Shown here: piece by piece, positions 1 through 5,921 of the stretch
Layout of the letters: the number at the start of each line of letters is the position of its first letter
Position numbering within the stretch: position 1 is the first letter of the stretch
From: CAZISM01 sp964541895
GTDB lineage: Bacteria > Zhuqueibacterota > Zhuqueibacteria > Residuimicrobiales > Residuimicrobiaceae
Direction of reading: 5' to 3'
Assembly: GCA_964541895.1 (NCBI GenBank)
Contig: CAZISM010000054.1
Span: forward strand, 1-33,248
DNA: 33,248 bases
Translations under genes and position numbers: made by a program
The notes under the pieces: generated by a model
The model's database searches: none
Told to the model about the DNA's origin: nothing
What the model saw: the letters and a program-made list of their open reading frames with translations, nothing else

Positions 1-21
1 ACCAGCTGCACCACGACCCCA
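1..21 (-). tRNA. tRNA gene, 5' part only (window edge)
   Basis: Read on the minus strand, this is the 5' acceptor strand and start of the D arm of a tRNA (GGGGTCG, TG, then GTGCAGCTGGT). It lies 33 bp beyond the 3' end of the tRNA-Val gene on the same strand, so the two are probably co-transcribed. The anticodon is outside the window. A leading T before GGGG would fit tRNA-Gln; without it tRNA-Asp is possible, so the isotype is open. Confidence 0.55.
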
Positions 22-54
22 TATGTAAAATAACATCTATTGCACTACTGCTTC

Positions 55-132
55 TGGTGGGCGATACTGGGATCGAACCAGTGACCTCCTGCTTGTAAGG
101 CAGGCGCTCTAAACCGGCTGAGCTAATCGCCC
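55..132 (-). tRNA. tRNA-Val (anticodon UAC), CCA encoded
   Basis: On the minus strand the acceptor arms GGGCGAT and ATCGCCC pair perfectly. The D stem is GCTC/GAGC. The anticodon stem is CCTGC/GCAGG around the loop CTTACAA, which gives anticodon TAC (valine). The T arm is ACTGG-TTCGATC-CCAGT. Discriminator A is followed by a genomically encoded CCA. The total is 78 nt including CCA and there is no long variable arm. Confidence 0.96.
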
Positions 133-219
133 CAGATAGATCTCGCGCTGGTTCGACGAGGCAGGAATGGGGCGGAACCGCCCTCCACCGCAGCTTCCAA
201 CCGCTATCGCCGGATTCGG

Positions 220-486
220 TTATTGCGTTGAGGCCTGGCTGTCGCCCTTTTTGGCTTTCCAGAAAATTGCGTACGGCACCAGGACACAATAACCGATGAT
301 TAATACGATCGGTGCCAGAGTCAGCGACATGAATCCGTCCACCGGACCCTGGGCCATGAAGAAATAACCAATGACGATGACCACGACGGCCACGCCAAAC
401 AACTTGTAATTGGTGGCGGTCAGGTCCAGGATAGCCGCCATTTTGCGGCCAGGTTTGCGAGTGGTTTTTTCGCGCTTTTCTTTCAT
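220..486 (-). CDS. small two-TM membrane protein, DUF3098-like
   Basis: An 88-residue protein with a basic N-terminus (KEKREKTTRKPGRK), then two predicted membrane segments at about residues 28-45 and 55-74, and a short charged tail. The layout (LTATNYKLF, a short hydrophobic helix, a Gly/Pro turn, then LAPIVLIIGY) resembles the DUF3098 family of small membrane proteins common in the FCB group. No biochemical function is known to me. The gene stands alone, divergent from the glycosylasparaginase. No Shine-Dalgarno sequence precedes the ATG, and a good promoter ends only about 8 nt upstream, so the message may be leaderless. The family assignment is from motif resemblance only. Confidence 0.7.
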   Translation of the reverse strand: MKEKREKTTRKPGRKMAAILDLTATNYKLFGVAVVVIVIGYFFMAQGPVDGFMSLTLAPIVLIIGYCVLVPYAIFWKAKKGDSQASTQ

Positions 487-494
487 AGCAGATT

Positions 495-523
495 AATTTA
501 GTCAAAATTATTGTCTTAGTCAA
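495..523 (-). promoter_or_regulatory. sigma-70-type promoter for the DUF3098-like gene
   Basis: On the minus strand, -35 TTGACT (518-523) and -10 TAAATT (495-500) are separated by exactly 17 nt. The predicted transcription start falls within a few nt of the ATG at 486, which suggests a leaderless or nearly leaderless transcript. Confidence 0.55.
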
Positions 524-595
524 GCGATTTTTCTTCGCTTGCTTTTCTATTTTGGGGTTTGTATTTTCGGGACCAGACAGTTATCCAACGCCGGC

Positions 596-617
596 CGGTC
601 CGGTTTGTTCCGGACCG
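596..617. repeat. perfect 8-bp inverted repeat upstream of the glycosylasparaginase gene
   Basis: CGGTCCGG and CCGGACCG (596-603 and 610-617) are separated by TTTGTT. The element lies in the divergent spacer about 67 nt before the ATG at 684. It has no T-tract. It could be an operator or a hairpin in the 5' leader; the sequence does not decide between them. Confidence 0.45.
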
Positions 618-683
618 AAACATCGGCCTCTTGCGTTGCTCATCACCGTTCCGATATCATGAGAACCAACGAAAGGCTGTTTT

Positions 684-1658
684 ATGACAGATCTCAATCG
701 GCGTGATTTCGTAAAATTGAGCGCAGCCTCTGTGGTGGCAGCCGGCGCCGTGACAGCCATGCCGGCTAATACGCCCATCATCATCTGCAGCCGCGGCGAC
801 GACTGGGGCCGCAAAGTGCTGGAGCCGGGTTGGCAGGTTTGGGATGAAAAGAAAAGCATGCTGGATGCGGTGGAAGCCGCCGCCAATGTGGTGGAGATGG
901 ATCCGGAAGATATGACCGTAGGCTATGGCGGTTATCCCAACGAAGAGGGCGTGGTGGAGCTGGATGCGTCGATCATGTGCGGTCCAACGCACAAGTGCGG
1001 CGCCGTCGGCGCCATGCGCGAGATCGTCAAGGCCTGCTCGGTGGCGCGACTGGTGATGGAGCGGACCAACCATTGCATGCTGGTGGGCGAGGGCGCCACC
1101 CGCTTTGCCTTAGCCCATGGCTTTAAGCGCGAAAATCTGCTTACCGACAAGGCCAGGGAGGCCTGGCTTAAATGGAAAGAGGATTTGAACAAGAACGATT
1201 TCTGGGGCGCGCCGGAAAACCGGCCAACCGGCACCATCAATGTGCTGGGCGTCGACGATACAGGCGATGTCTTTGGCATTACCACCACGTCCGGATTGGC
1301 CTATAAAATTCCGGGACGCCTGGGCGATTCGCCCATCATCGGTGCTGGATTGTATTTGGATAATAAAGTAGGCGCGGCCGGAGCCACCGGACGTGGGGAA
1401 GAGGTGATTCGCACCTGCGGCAGTTATCTGGTGGTGGAAAAAATGCGCTCCGGCCTGACCCCGCAAGAGGCGTGCGAATATGGCTGCAAACGGATCCTGG
1501 AGGTGAACGGCGGCAAGGTGAGCTTTAATGTCAAATTTGTGGCGGTGAATAGCAAAGGCCAAGTAGGCTGTGCGCAATTGCAGGATCGGAAAAAAACCGA
1601 GTGCTCGTATATAACGGCTGCGGGATTCAAGGCGATAGCGCCGGTGGTCGTACAATAA
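684..1658 (+). CDS. glycosylasparaginase / N4-(beta-N-acetylglucosaminyl)-L-asparaginase, Tat-exported
   Basis: An Ntn-hydrolase of 324 residues. Members hydrolyse the GlcNAc-Asn bond of N-glycopeptides, or Asn/isoAsp side chains, after self-cleavage frees an N-terminal Thr. Residues 1-28 form a twin-arginine signal (NRRDFVKLSAAS, then a hydrophobic stretch), so the enzyme is probably periplasmic. The predicted nucleophile is Thr184 (TGTINVLG), followed by the family motif ITTTSG (199-204) and GRLGDSPIIGAG (211-222), which match the substrate-binding loop of flavobacterial glycosylasparaginase. The residue before the nucleophile is Gly, not the usual Asp. The start is supported by GAAAGG 7 nt upstream. 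The gene is monocistronic. A plant-type asparaginase specificity cannot be excluded. Confidence 0.88.
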   Translation: MTDLNRRDFVKLSAASVVAAGAVTAMPANTPIIICSRGDDWGRKVLEPGWQVWDEKKSMLDAVEAAANVVEMDPEDMTVGYGGYPNEEGVVELDASIMCGPTHKCGAVGAMREIVKACSVARLVMERTNHCMLVGEGATRFALAHGFKRENLLTDKAREAWLKWKEDLNKNDFWGAPENRPTGTINVLGVDDTGDVFGITTTSGLAYKIPGRLGDSPIIGAGLYLDNKVGAAGATGRGEEVIRTCGSYLVVEKMRSGLTPQEACEYGCKRILEVNGGKVSFNVKFVAVNSKGQVGCAQLQDRKKTECSYITAAGFKAIAPVVVQ

Positions 1659-1737
1659 TCGCGGATGCAGAGTACTAAACCTGATCGTTGAAAATGCGGA
1701 GCTGGGCGCGAATATGCCAATCCGCCCATGCCGCACA

Positions 1738-1757
1738 CGCGGAGCTGGAGCTCCGCG
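1738..1757. repeat. dispersed palindrome, copy 1 (CGCGGAGCT-GG-AGCTCCGCG)
   Basis: A perfect 9-bp inverted repeat around GG, in the spacer before selD. The same sequence recurs at 5796-5815 and, with 8-bp arms, at 5864-5881. A degenerate half copy (GCGGAGCTGGGCGCG) lies at about 1695-1709. All copies are intergenic, as for a REP-like element. Confidence 0.75.
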
Positions 1758-1785
1758 CTCCCAATAAACTAATGAAAGAGGAAAC

Positions 1786-2829
1786 GTGGAAACAGGTTAC
1801 AAAAGACTGACTGAAACGGTCAAGTGCGCGGGTTGAGCGTCGAAACTGGCGCCAAGTGAATTGGCCGCAGCTTTGGATAAGCTGCCTCGCATTAACGATC
1901 CCCGTGTTCTCGTCGGCTTTAACACCTCCGACGACGCGGGAGTGGTACGCCTTACCGACAGTCTGGCGTTGGTGCAGACCGTCGATTTTTTTACTCCTAT
2001 TGTGGATGATCCCTATTGCTATGGCCAGATCGCCGCAGCGAATGCGCTGTCGGATGTGTATGCCATGGGCGGCAAGCCGTACTGCGCCCTCAATATCGTG
2101 GGCTTTCCCAAGGATCTGTTTCCCCTGGATGTGTTGGCTGCCATTCTTGCCGGCGGACAGGACAAGGCTACCGAAGCCGGCGTGGTCATTGTCGGCGGAC
2201 ACACCATCAGCGACAACGAACTGAAATACGGTATGGCCGTGACCGGCCTCATCCATCCGGATCATATTCTGCTCAACGCCGGCGCCAAAATCGGCGATCT
2301 GCTCTATCTGACCAAACCCATCGGCACCGGCACCATCACCACTCAGCTCAAGGCCGGCAAAGGTGACAGGGAGATGGTTGAAAAAGCGTGCCTGGTTATG
2401 GCACAGCTGAACAAGGTCGCTGCAGAGGTCTGCCTTAAAGTCGGTGTGCACGCCTGCACCGACGTCACCGGCTTTGGCTTGCTGGGTCATGGACTGGAAA
2501 TGGCACAAGCCAGCAAGGTTGCCTTTGAATTATGGTACGAGCAGATTCCTGTTTTTCCTGGCACTTTGGAAAGCGTGCAACAGGGTTTTGTCCCTGGCGG
2601 AACCAGAGCCAACCGCCTGCATGTGGAGCCCAATGTACGCTATGCCGAGCATTTGGGCGATGATGAGCAGTTTATTTTGAACGATCCCCAGACCAGCGGC
2701 GGCTTGCTGTTTTCCGTGCCTTCTGCGAAACAGGCCATTGTGGAAGAGGCGCTGGAACAGGCCGGTTTGCTGAATGCCTGTATCGGCAAAGTGATCGAAT
2801 ATGACGGGACCCATATTCGGGTGATGTAA
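1786..2829 (+). CDS. selD: selenide, water dikinase (selenophosphate synthetase), selenocysteine-containing
   Basis: It makes selenophosphate from selenide and ATP, the selenium donor for Sec-tRNA. An open frame from 1861 covers most of the protein, but upstream codons stay in frame through a TGA at 1834-1836 to a GTG at 1786 preceded by AAGAGG. Reading TGA as Sec gives LTETVKCAGUASKL: Sec17 and Lys20 fall exactly where E. coli SelD has catalytic Cys17 and Lys20. Further support comes from DDAGV, the QTVDFFTPIVDDPY block, the ALSDVYAMGG block, VVGGHTI, CTDVTGFGLLGH and NDPQTSGGLL. The length is 347 residues, normal for the family. A SECIS-like hairpin follows the TGA, and a strong terminator follows the stop. 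Calling the gene from 1861 would remove the catalytic residues. Confidence 0.95.
1846..1870 (+). promoter_or_regulatory. bacterial SECIS-like hairpin in selD
   Basis: CTGG (1846-1849) pairs with the 3' side ending in CAG (1868-1870). CCAA (1852-1855) pairs with TTGG (1861-1864). There is a small internal mismatch and a 5-nt apical loop GTGAA (1856-1860). The loop begins 19 nt after the UGA, and its first base is G. Both points match the known bacterial SECIS rules (loop about 16-37 nt after UGA, with a G in the first two loop positions). The inferred role is SelB binding and recoding of UGA as Sec. Confidence 0.7.
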
Positions 2830-2852
2830 CAAAAAATAAAATCTGTTCAAGG

Positions 2853-2888
2853 CGTCGGACATTTCGCAGCTGTCCGGCGTTTTTTTTT
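2853..2888 (+). terminator. intrinsic terminator of selD
   Basis: A 9-bp stem (2853-2861 with 2871-2879, including one G-T wobble) and a 9-nt loop are followed by nine T residues. It starts 24 nt after the selD stop. Confidence 0.9.
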
Positions 2889-2920
2889 GAGCAGGTCTGT
2901 CATCGCGAGTGCGGTGTGAC

Positions 2921-2968
2921 GGGACACCCGGAGATGCCGCAAAGAGACGCGGCAACATCCGGGGTCCC
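2921..2968. repeat. long imperfect hairpin between selD and the sigma operon
   Basis: The 20-nt arms 2921-2940 and 2949-2968 match at 15 of 20 positions around an 8-nt loop (AAAGAGAC). The outer GGGAC/GTCCC and inner TGCCGC/GCGGCA parts pair perfectly. This is the main structure in the 338-bp gene-free stretch 2830-3167, besides the selD terminator and a candidate ECF promoter. No credible gene was seen in that stretch. Confidence 0.5.
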
Positions 2969-3051
2969 TGCCATGAGAACCGCGGGTTTTCCCACAGAGG
3001 CCGATTCTCGTGTTTGTAGTGCGCCGGGAAGTGGCACTATCCAGAATCCCT

Positions 3052-3079
3052 GGAAACTCTCCTTGACCTCTCTGTCAAA
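3052..3079 (+). promoter_or_regulatory. candidate ECF-type promoter of the sigma operon
   Basis: GGAAAC (3052-3057), 16 nt, GTCAAA (3074-3079) resembles the -35 GGAAC and -10 GTC pattern of ECF sigma promoters. It lies about 90 nt before the sigma gene, which suggests autoregulation. An overlapping weak sigma-70 reading (TTGACC at 3063, TACCTT 17 nt later) is an alternative. Confidence 0.35.
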
Positions 3080-3167
3080 AGATACTACCTTTTCTTGTAT
3101 TCCCCCTGTCACAAATTTCCGTTTCAAGAGTTCTTATAATAAACAGCAACGCGAACGCGAGCCGGCT

Positions 3168-3665
3168 ATGGATTTTGACGATCTGTACCACACCTATTTT
3201 CCAGCCATTCATCGGTTCTGCTACCGCATGATCTATGATGCAGACGAGGCCAGGGACCTGTGTCAGGATGCCTTTGTTCGCCTGCATCAGCGATTGCAGT
3301 ACGACGAGCCGGTCGATAACGTCCGTGCCTGGTTGTATCGCGTCGCTGGACGGCTCTGTCTAAACCATGTGCAGAAAAAAACGAGGCGCGCGCTGTTCCA
3401 TAAACAGCTGGATAACCATCCCCAATCCGATAGAGATGAAGAACGGCTGCTGCAGCGTGTGGACATGGATTCGGTTCATCGAGCGCTGCAGAATTTAAAA
3501 GAGAGCGAACGGTTGCTCATCAACATGTACTATGACGGCCTGTCCTATAACGAGATGGCCGCTGCCATCAACGTAAAACCGACCAACGTGGGCAGCATGC
3601 TCGCCCGAACCATACAGAAACTGGCTAAACTTTTGCGAGAGGATCATGAAACGACAATGTCCTGA
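3168..3665 (+). CDS. ECF RNA polymerase sigma factor
   Basis: A 165-residue ECF sigma factor that redirects RNA polymerase to a small regulon. Region 2 is at about residues 3-65 (LYHTYFPAIHRFCYRM, DEARDLCQDAFVRLHQ, VRAWLYRVAGRLCLNHVQKK). Region 4 is at about 100-155 (LKESERLLINMYYDGLSYNEMAAAINVKPTNV block, then MLARTIQKLAKLL). There are no regions 1 or 3. The frame stays open upstream to 2916, but that extension has no sigma-like sequence and MDFDDLYHTYF is a typical ECF N-terminus, so the ATG at 3168 is preferred. The ribosome site is weak. The 3' end overlaps the anti-sigma gene by 20 bp, which indicates translational coupling. Confidence 0.92.
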   Translation: MDFDDLYHTYFPAIHRFCYRMIYDADEARDLCQDAFVRLHQRLQYDEPVDNVRAWLYRVAGRLCLNHVQKKTRRALFHKQLDNHPQSDRDEERLLQRVDMDSVHRALQNLKESERLLINMYYDGLSYNEMAAAINVKPTNVGSMLARTIQKLAKLLREDHETTMS

Positions 3666-4167
3666 TCTGGGCCTCCTTTTCAGCTTCCTGGACCACGAAC
3701 TGGCTGACAGCCGCTTTCGGCAGATTGAGGCCCATGTAGCGGGGTGCCATGACTGTCAGGAGCGGCTGCAAGCTCTGAAATCCGACAGGGAGCTCGTGCA
3801 GGCCGGACTTGCACTTCTGGCTCCGGTCCAGACTGCTGTGCCGCCGTGGCCGGTACGATCGCACCGGCTTCGTCCGGCCGCGCTAACACCCCTGGAGCAG
3901 CTGCTGGCGATAGTGAAAAACAATCTCAGGCCGGCGCTGGCCATACTGGGCATGTTGCTGGTGGCGTTTATTATCAGAGAAAAGATAACCACCAAACCAG
4001 ATGCCGGCCGTTTTGGCAGCGGGCCGTATGCTATGGATTCGCTTTCGGTTCGGCATACGCCGCATGATTCGAGCGTGTATGCACAGTGGCTCAAGTCGGT
4101 GGATGACACGACGCTCATCAAGCTCATGCTGAAAAGCAAAGGCGATGCCACAGTCGTGCATCTATAA
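3646..4167 (+). CDS. membrane anti-sigma factor with zinc-finger (zf-HC2) domain
   Basis: A 173-residue protein expected to hold the upstream ECF sigma factor inactive at the inner membrane. The N-terminal anti-sigma zinc domain shows His30-x3-Cys34-x2-Cys37 (HVAGCHDC), and Cys5 may be a fourth ligand. One membrane helix is predicted at about residues 94-111 (LRPALAILGMLLVAFII), so the N-terminus should be cytoplasmic and the last 60 or so residues periplasmic, where a signal could be sensed. The gene overlaps the sigma gene and ends 12 bp before the TPR lipoprotein. The periplasmic part has no domain I recognise. Confidence 0.88.
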   Translation: MKRQCPDLGLLFSFLDHELADSRFRQIEAHVAGCHDCQERLQALKSDRELVQAGLALLAPVQTAVPPWPVRSHRLRPAALTPLEQLLAIVKNNLRPALAILGMLLVAFIIREKITTKPDAGRFGSGPYAMDSLSVRHTPHDSSVYAQWLKSVDDTTLIKLMLKSKGDATVVHL

Positions 4168-4179
4168 AGGAGAACAATC

Positions 4180-5427
4180 ATGATCAGAATGGTGCTGAGT
4201 CTGGCTCTTTTATTTTTCGGCTGCCAATCCAGGATCGACGTGGCGGCTGTCATGGAAAAGGGCAAGGCTGCTTTCAAGGCGGCCAAGTATGAAGAGGCCA
4301 TTGTTCAATTTGAAAAGGCCGTACGCGCGCAGCCGGATAACCAGGAAGCGCACTATTTTTTAGGATATGCCTACAGTCGTACGGCCTGTGCTCACGGCGG
4401 AATGATTTTAGAGCTGGACGAGGGCAAATCCATGAAAGCGGTCGAGCATCTGGCGGCAGCCGTTCGCATCGATCCGCAATACCGCGGCGAGCTGGTGGTG
4501 CTGGATCCTTATGCCAAGCTTACGTCCGAGTGGGGAATGGTGGCCATGTATTATGCGTACAGAGACAGCGTGGACACAGCGGTTGCCAGAATGAAAAAGG
4601 GCCGGGAAAACGGCGCCTTCAGCGATGCGCTCCTGGAATACAATCGTAACATGCTGAACTCTTGCGAGCAGGATGCGATCCTGTTCACCAACGGCGATAT
4701 GGATACCTTTCCGGTGTTTTACCTGCAGGCGGTGGAGCTTTGCCGGCGCGATGTAACGGTGATCAACCTGTCGCTGTTGAATACGGCCTGGTACATAAAA
4801 AAAATGAGGAACGGCAATCCGTTCGGCTTTTTTGGCATACCGGTGCAACTGAGTGATGCGGCTGTCGATGCGCTCAAGCCCGAGTTGTTTGAGCAGCAGG
4901 AGATGAACCTTGCTTTTGTCGATGCAAACCAGCAACCACATCGCTACATCTGGACCATGATCCCGACAGTGGAAAAGCGGGCCATTCGCGTGCAGGACCA
5001 GATGGTGCTGCATATCATCGAGCAGAACAAAGGGGTGCGGCCGCTCTATTTTGCCGCCACGGTGTATGAAGATAACCTGATCGGACTGAATAAATATCTG
5101 AGCTGTGAAGGTCTGGCGCTGCGGTTACAGGACAAAGCTGATGAAAGGCAGAGCCAGGAACGTCTGGCCCGCCATTTGAATTCGTTTACGTTTGCCTCTA
5201 TCGTCAAAGGATTGTGCGATCTGCAGCCGAGCGCCTGCGGTCTGGTGCAGAATTATCGTGCTGTGTACTTGAAACTGGCGCAAGAGTTGGCCAGACAGGG
5301 GAATCGTGATCGCGCCAGGCAGCTTTTGGATGATATTCAAAAGGCGTTGCCGACGGATGCTGTGCCGCATTATGACAAGCAGCTGGAGGGAGAGATGGTC
5401 AAGTGCCAGAAAGAGTGGGGAGTGTAG
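4180..5427 (+). CDS. TPR lipoprotein with a DUF2723-type soluble domain
   Basis: A 415-residue exported lipoprotein: a hydrophobic N-terminus ends in a lipobox-like FFGC with Cys15. TPR-like helices follow at about residues 24-75 (GKAAFKAAKYEEAIVQFEKA, QAHYFLGYAYSRT-like). The middle, residues about 160-210, contains DAILFTNGDMDTFPVFYLQ and VINLSLLNTAWYIKKM. These closely resemble the soluble C-terminal part of DUF2723 membrane proteins of the FCB group, but the multi-TM glycosyltransferase part is absent. A final TPR-like helix pair is near 365-395 (ELARQGNRDRARQLLDDIQ). The ribosome site AAGGAG is strong. As third gene of a sigma/anti-sigma operon it may be the regulon's effector or sensor. 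The function is unknown. Confidence 0.8.
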   Translation: MIRMVLSLALLFFGCQSRIDVAAVMEKGKAAFKAAKYEEAIVQFEKAVRAQPDNQEAHYFLGYAYSRTACAHGGMILELDEGKSMKAVEHLAAAVRIDPQYRGELVVLDPYAKLTSEWGMVAMYYAYRDSVDTAVARMKKGRENGAFSDALLEYNRNMLNSCEQDAILFTNGDMDTFPVFYLQAVELCRRDVTVINLSLLNTAWYIKKMRNGNPFGFFGIPVQLSDAAVDALKPELFEQQEMNLAFVDANQQPHRYIWTMIPTVEKRAIRVQDQMVLHIIEQNKGVRPLYFAATVYEDNLIGLNKYLSCEGLALRLQDKADERQSQERLARHLNSFTFASIVKGLCDLQPSACGLVQNYRAVYLKLAQELARQGNRDRARQLLDDIQKALPTDAVPHYDKQLEGEMVKCQKEWGV

Positions 5428-5477
5428 GAAATTGCTTAGAGCGTTGGATTGCTTATATATTTAGATCCTGGTGTATC

Positions 5478-5527
5478 TCGGGCAAATGCCCGATCCATGG
5501 TTCTGCCCGGGGGAACATCCCCCGGGC
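5478..5527. repeat. two perfect hairpins in tandem
   Basis: TCGGGCA-AA-TGCCCGA (5478-5493) is followed by a 10-bp perfect stem GCCCGGGGGA-ACA-TCCCCCGGGC (5505-5527). Neither has a T-tract on either strand, so neither is a standard intrinsic terminator. They lie just past the TPR lipoprotein gene, at the 3' side of a small minus-strand ORF. Confidence 0.6.
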
Positions 5528-5551
5528 GATCAGGCTTTTAGGTTCACACGA

Positions 5552-5758
5552 TTACACTTCTTCATAGCACGAACGGCCGGCGGCGCACTCTTCCGGGGAG
5601 GCGATGTTGCTGTCCGGGCCGATGGGCGTGCCGGTTTTCAAACAGGTGAATTGCGCCGTGAGGGCAAACTCTTCAGCAGGCACCTGCTTGAGCAGATCGG
5701 GGATCTGCGTGGCTTTGCTGCTGAAGGTGCGACAGGATGAGTGGATCTTTGGTTTCAT
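5552..5758 (-). CDS. small cysteine-containing protein of unknown function
   Basis: A 68-residue ORF. The N-terminal half is polar and helical-looking (PDLLKQVPAEEFALTAQ). The C-terminal half is rich in Gly, Pro, Cys and acidic residues (KTGTPIGPDSNIASPEEC, then AAGRSCYEEV). Cys are at 9, 39, 58 and 64. There is no signal peptide or membrane helix. AGAGAG lies about 6 nt before the ATG, a usable ribosome site. The spacer has no other gene candidate. The split into a leader-like half and a Cys/Ser/Thr-rich tail recalls peptide-natural-product precursors, but no modifying enzyme is nearby. It may also be a chance ORF. I do not recognise it. Confidence 0.45.
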   Translation of the reverse strand: MKPKIHSSCRTFSSKATQIPDLLKQVPAEEFALTAQFTCLKTGTPIGPDSNIASPEECAAGRSCYEEV

Positions 5759-5795
5759 GGGGTGCTCTCTTTGTTATTCTTCTTGTTTCAGGATT

Positions 5796-5815
5796 CGCGG
5801 AGCTGGAGCTCCGCG
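5796..5815. repeat. dispersed palindrome, copy 2
   Basis: Identical over 20 bp to the copy at 1738-1757 (CGCGGAGCT-GG-AGCTCCGCG). It is intergenic, between the small Cys ORF and the molybdenum-enzyme operon, 48 bp from copy 3. Confidence 0.75.
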
Positions 5816-5863
5816 ATCTAAATTTTCCGGAGCGTGTGTGTGCCGGACCACCCAGCCACCCCG

Positions 5864-5881
5864 GCGGAGCTGGAGCTCCGC
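5864..5881. repeat. dispersed palindrome, copy 3
   Basis: GCGGAGCT-GG-AGCTCCGC, with 8-bp arms; the outermost pair of the other copies is lost here. Both this copy and copy 2 are followed by GAT and then an A-rich or T-rich run. Confidence 0.7.
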
Positions 5882-5886
5882 GATCC

Positions 5887-5913
5887 AAAAAAACAAACCA
5901 CGCTGAAGCGGGG
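5887..5913 (-). terminator. possible intrinsic terminator of the PaoABC-like operon
   Basis: On the minus strand, just past the stop at 5922, a short GC stem (CGCT/AGCG extended by CC/GG across a bulge) is followed by TTTGTTTTTTT. The stem is short, so confidence is modest. Confidence 0.4.
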
Positions 5914-5921
5914 ACTCGGCG

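Noticed and set aside
1834..1836. TGA as a nonsense mutation making selD a pseudogene
   Set aside because: The TGA lies exactly at the catalytic Cys/Sec position, is followed by a SECIS-like hairpin, and the rest of the gene is intact.
2916..3167. N-terminal extension of the first ECF sigma factor
   Set aside because: The extension crosses a large hairpin and has no sigma-like sequence; the ATG at 3168 gives a standard ECF N-terminus.
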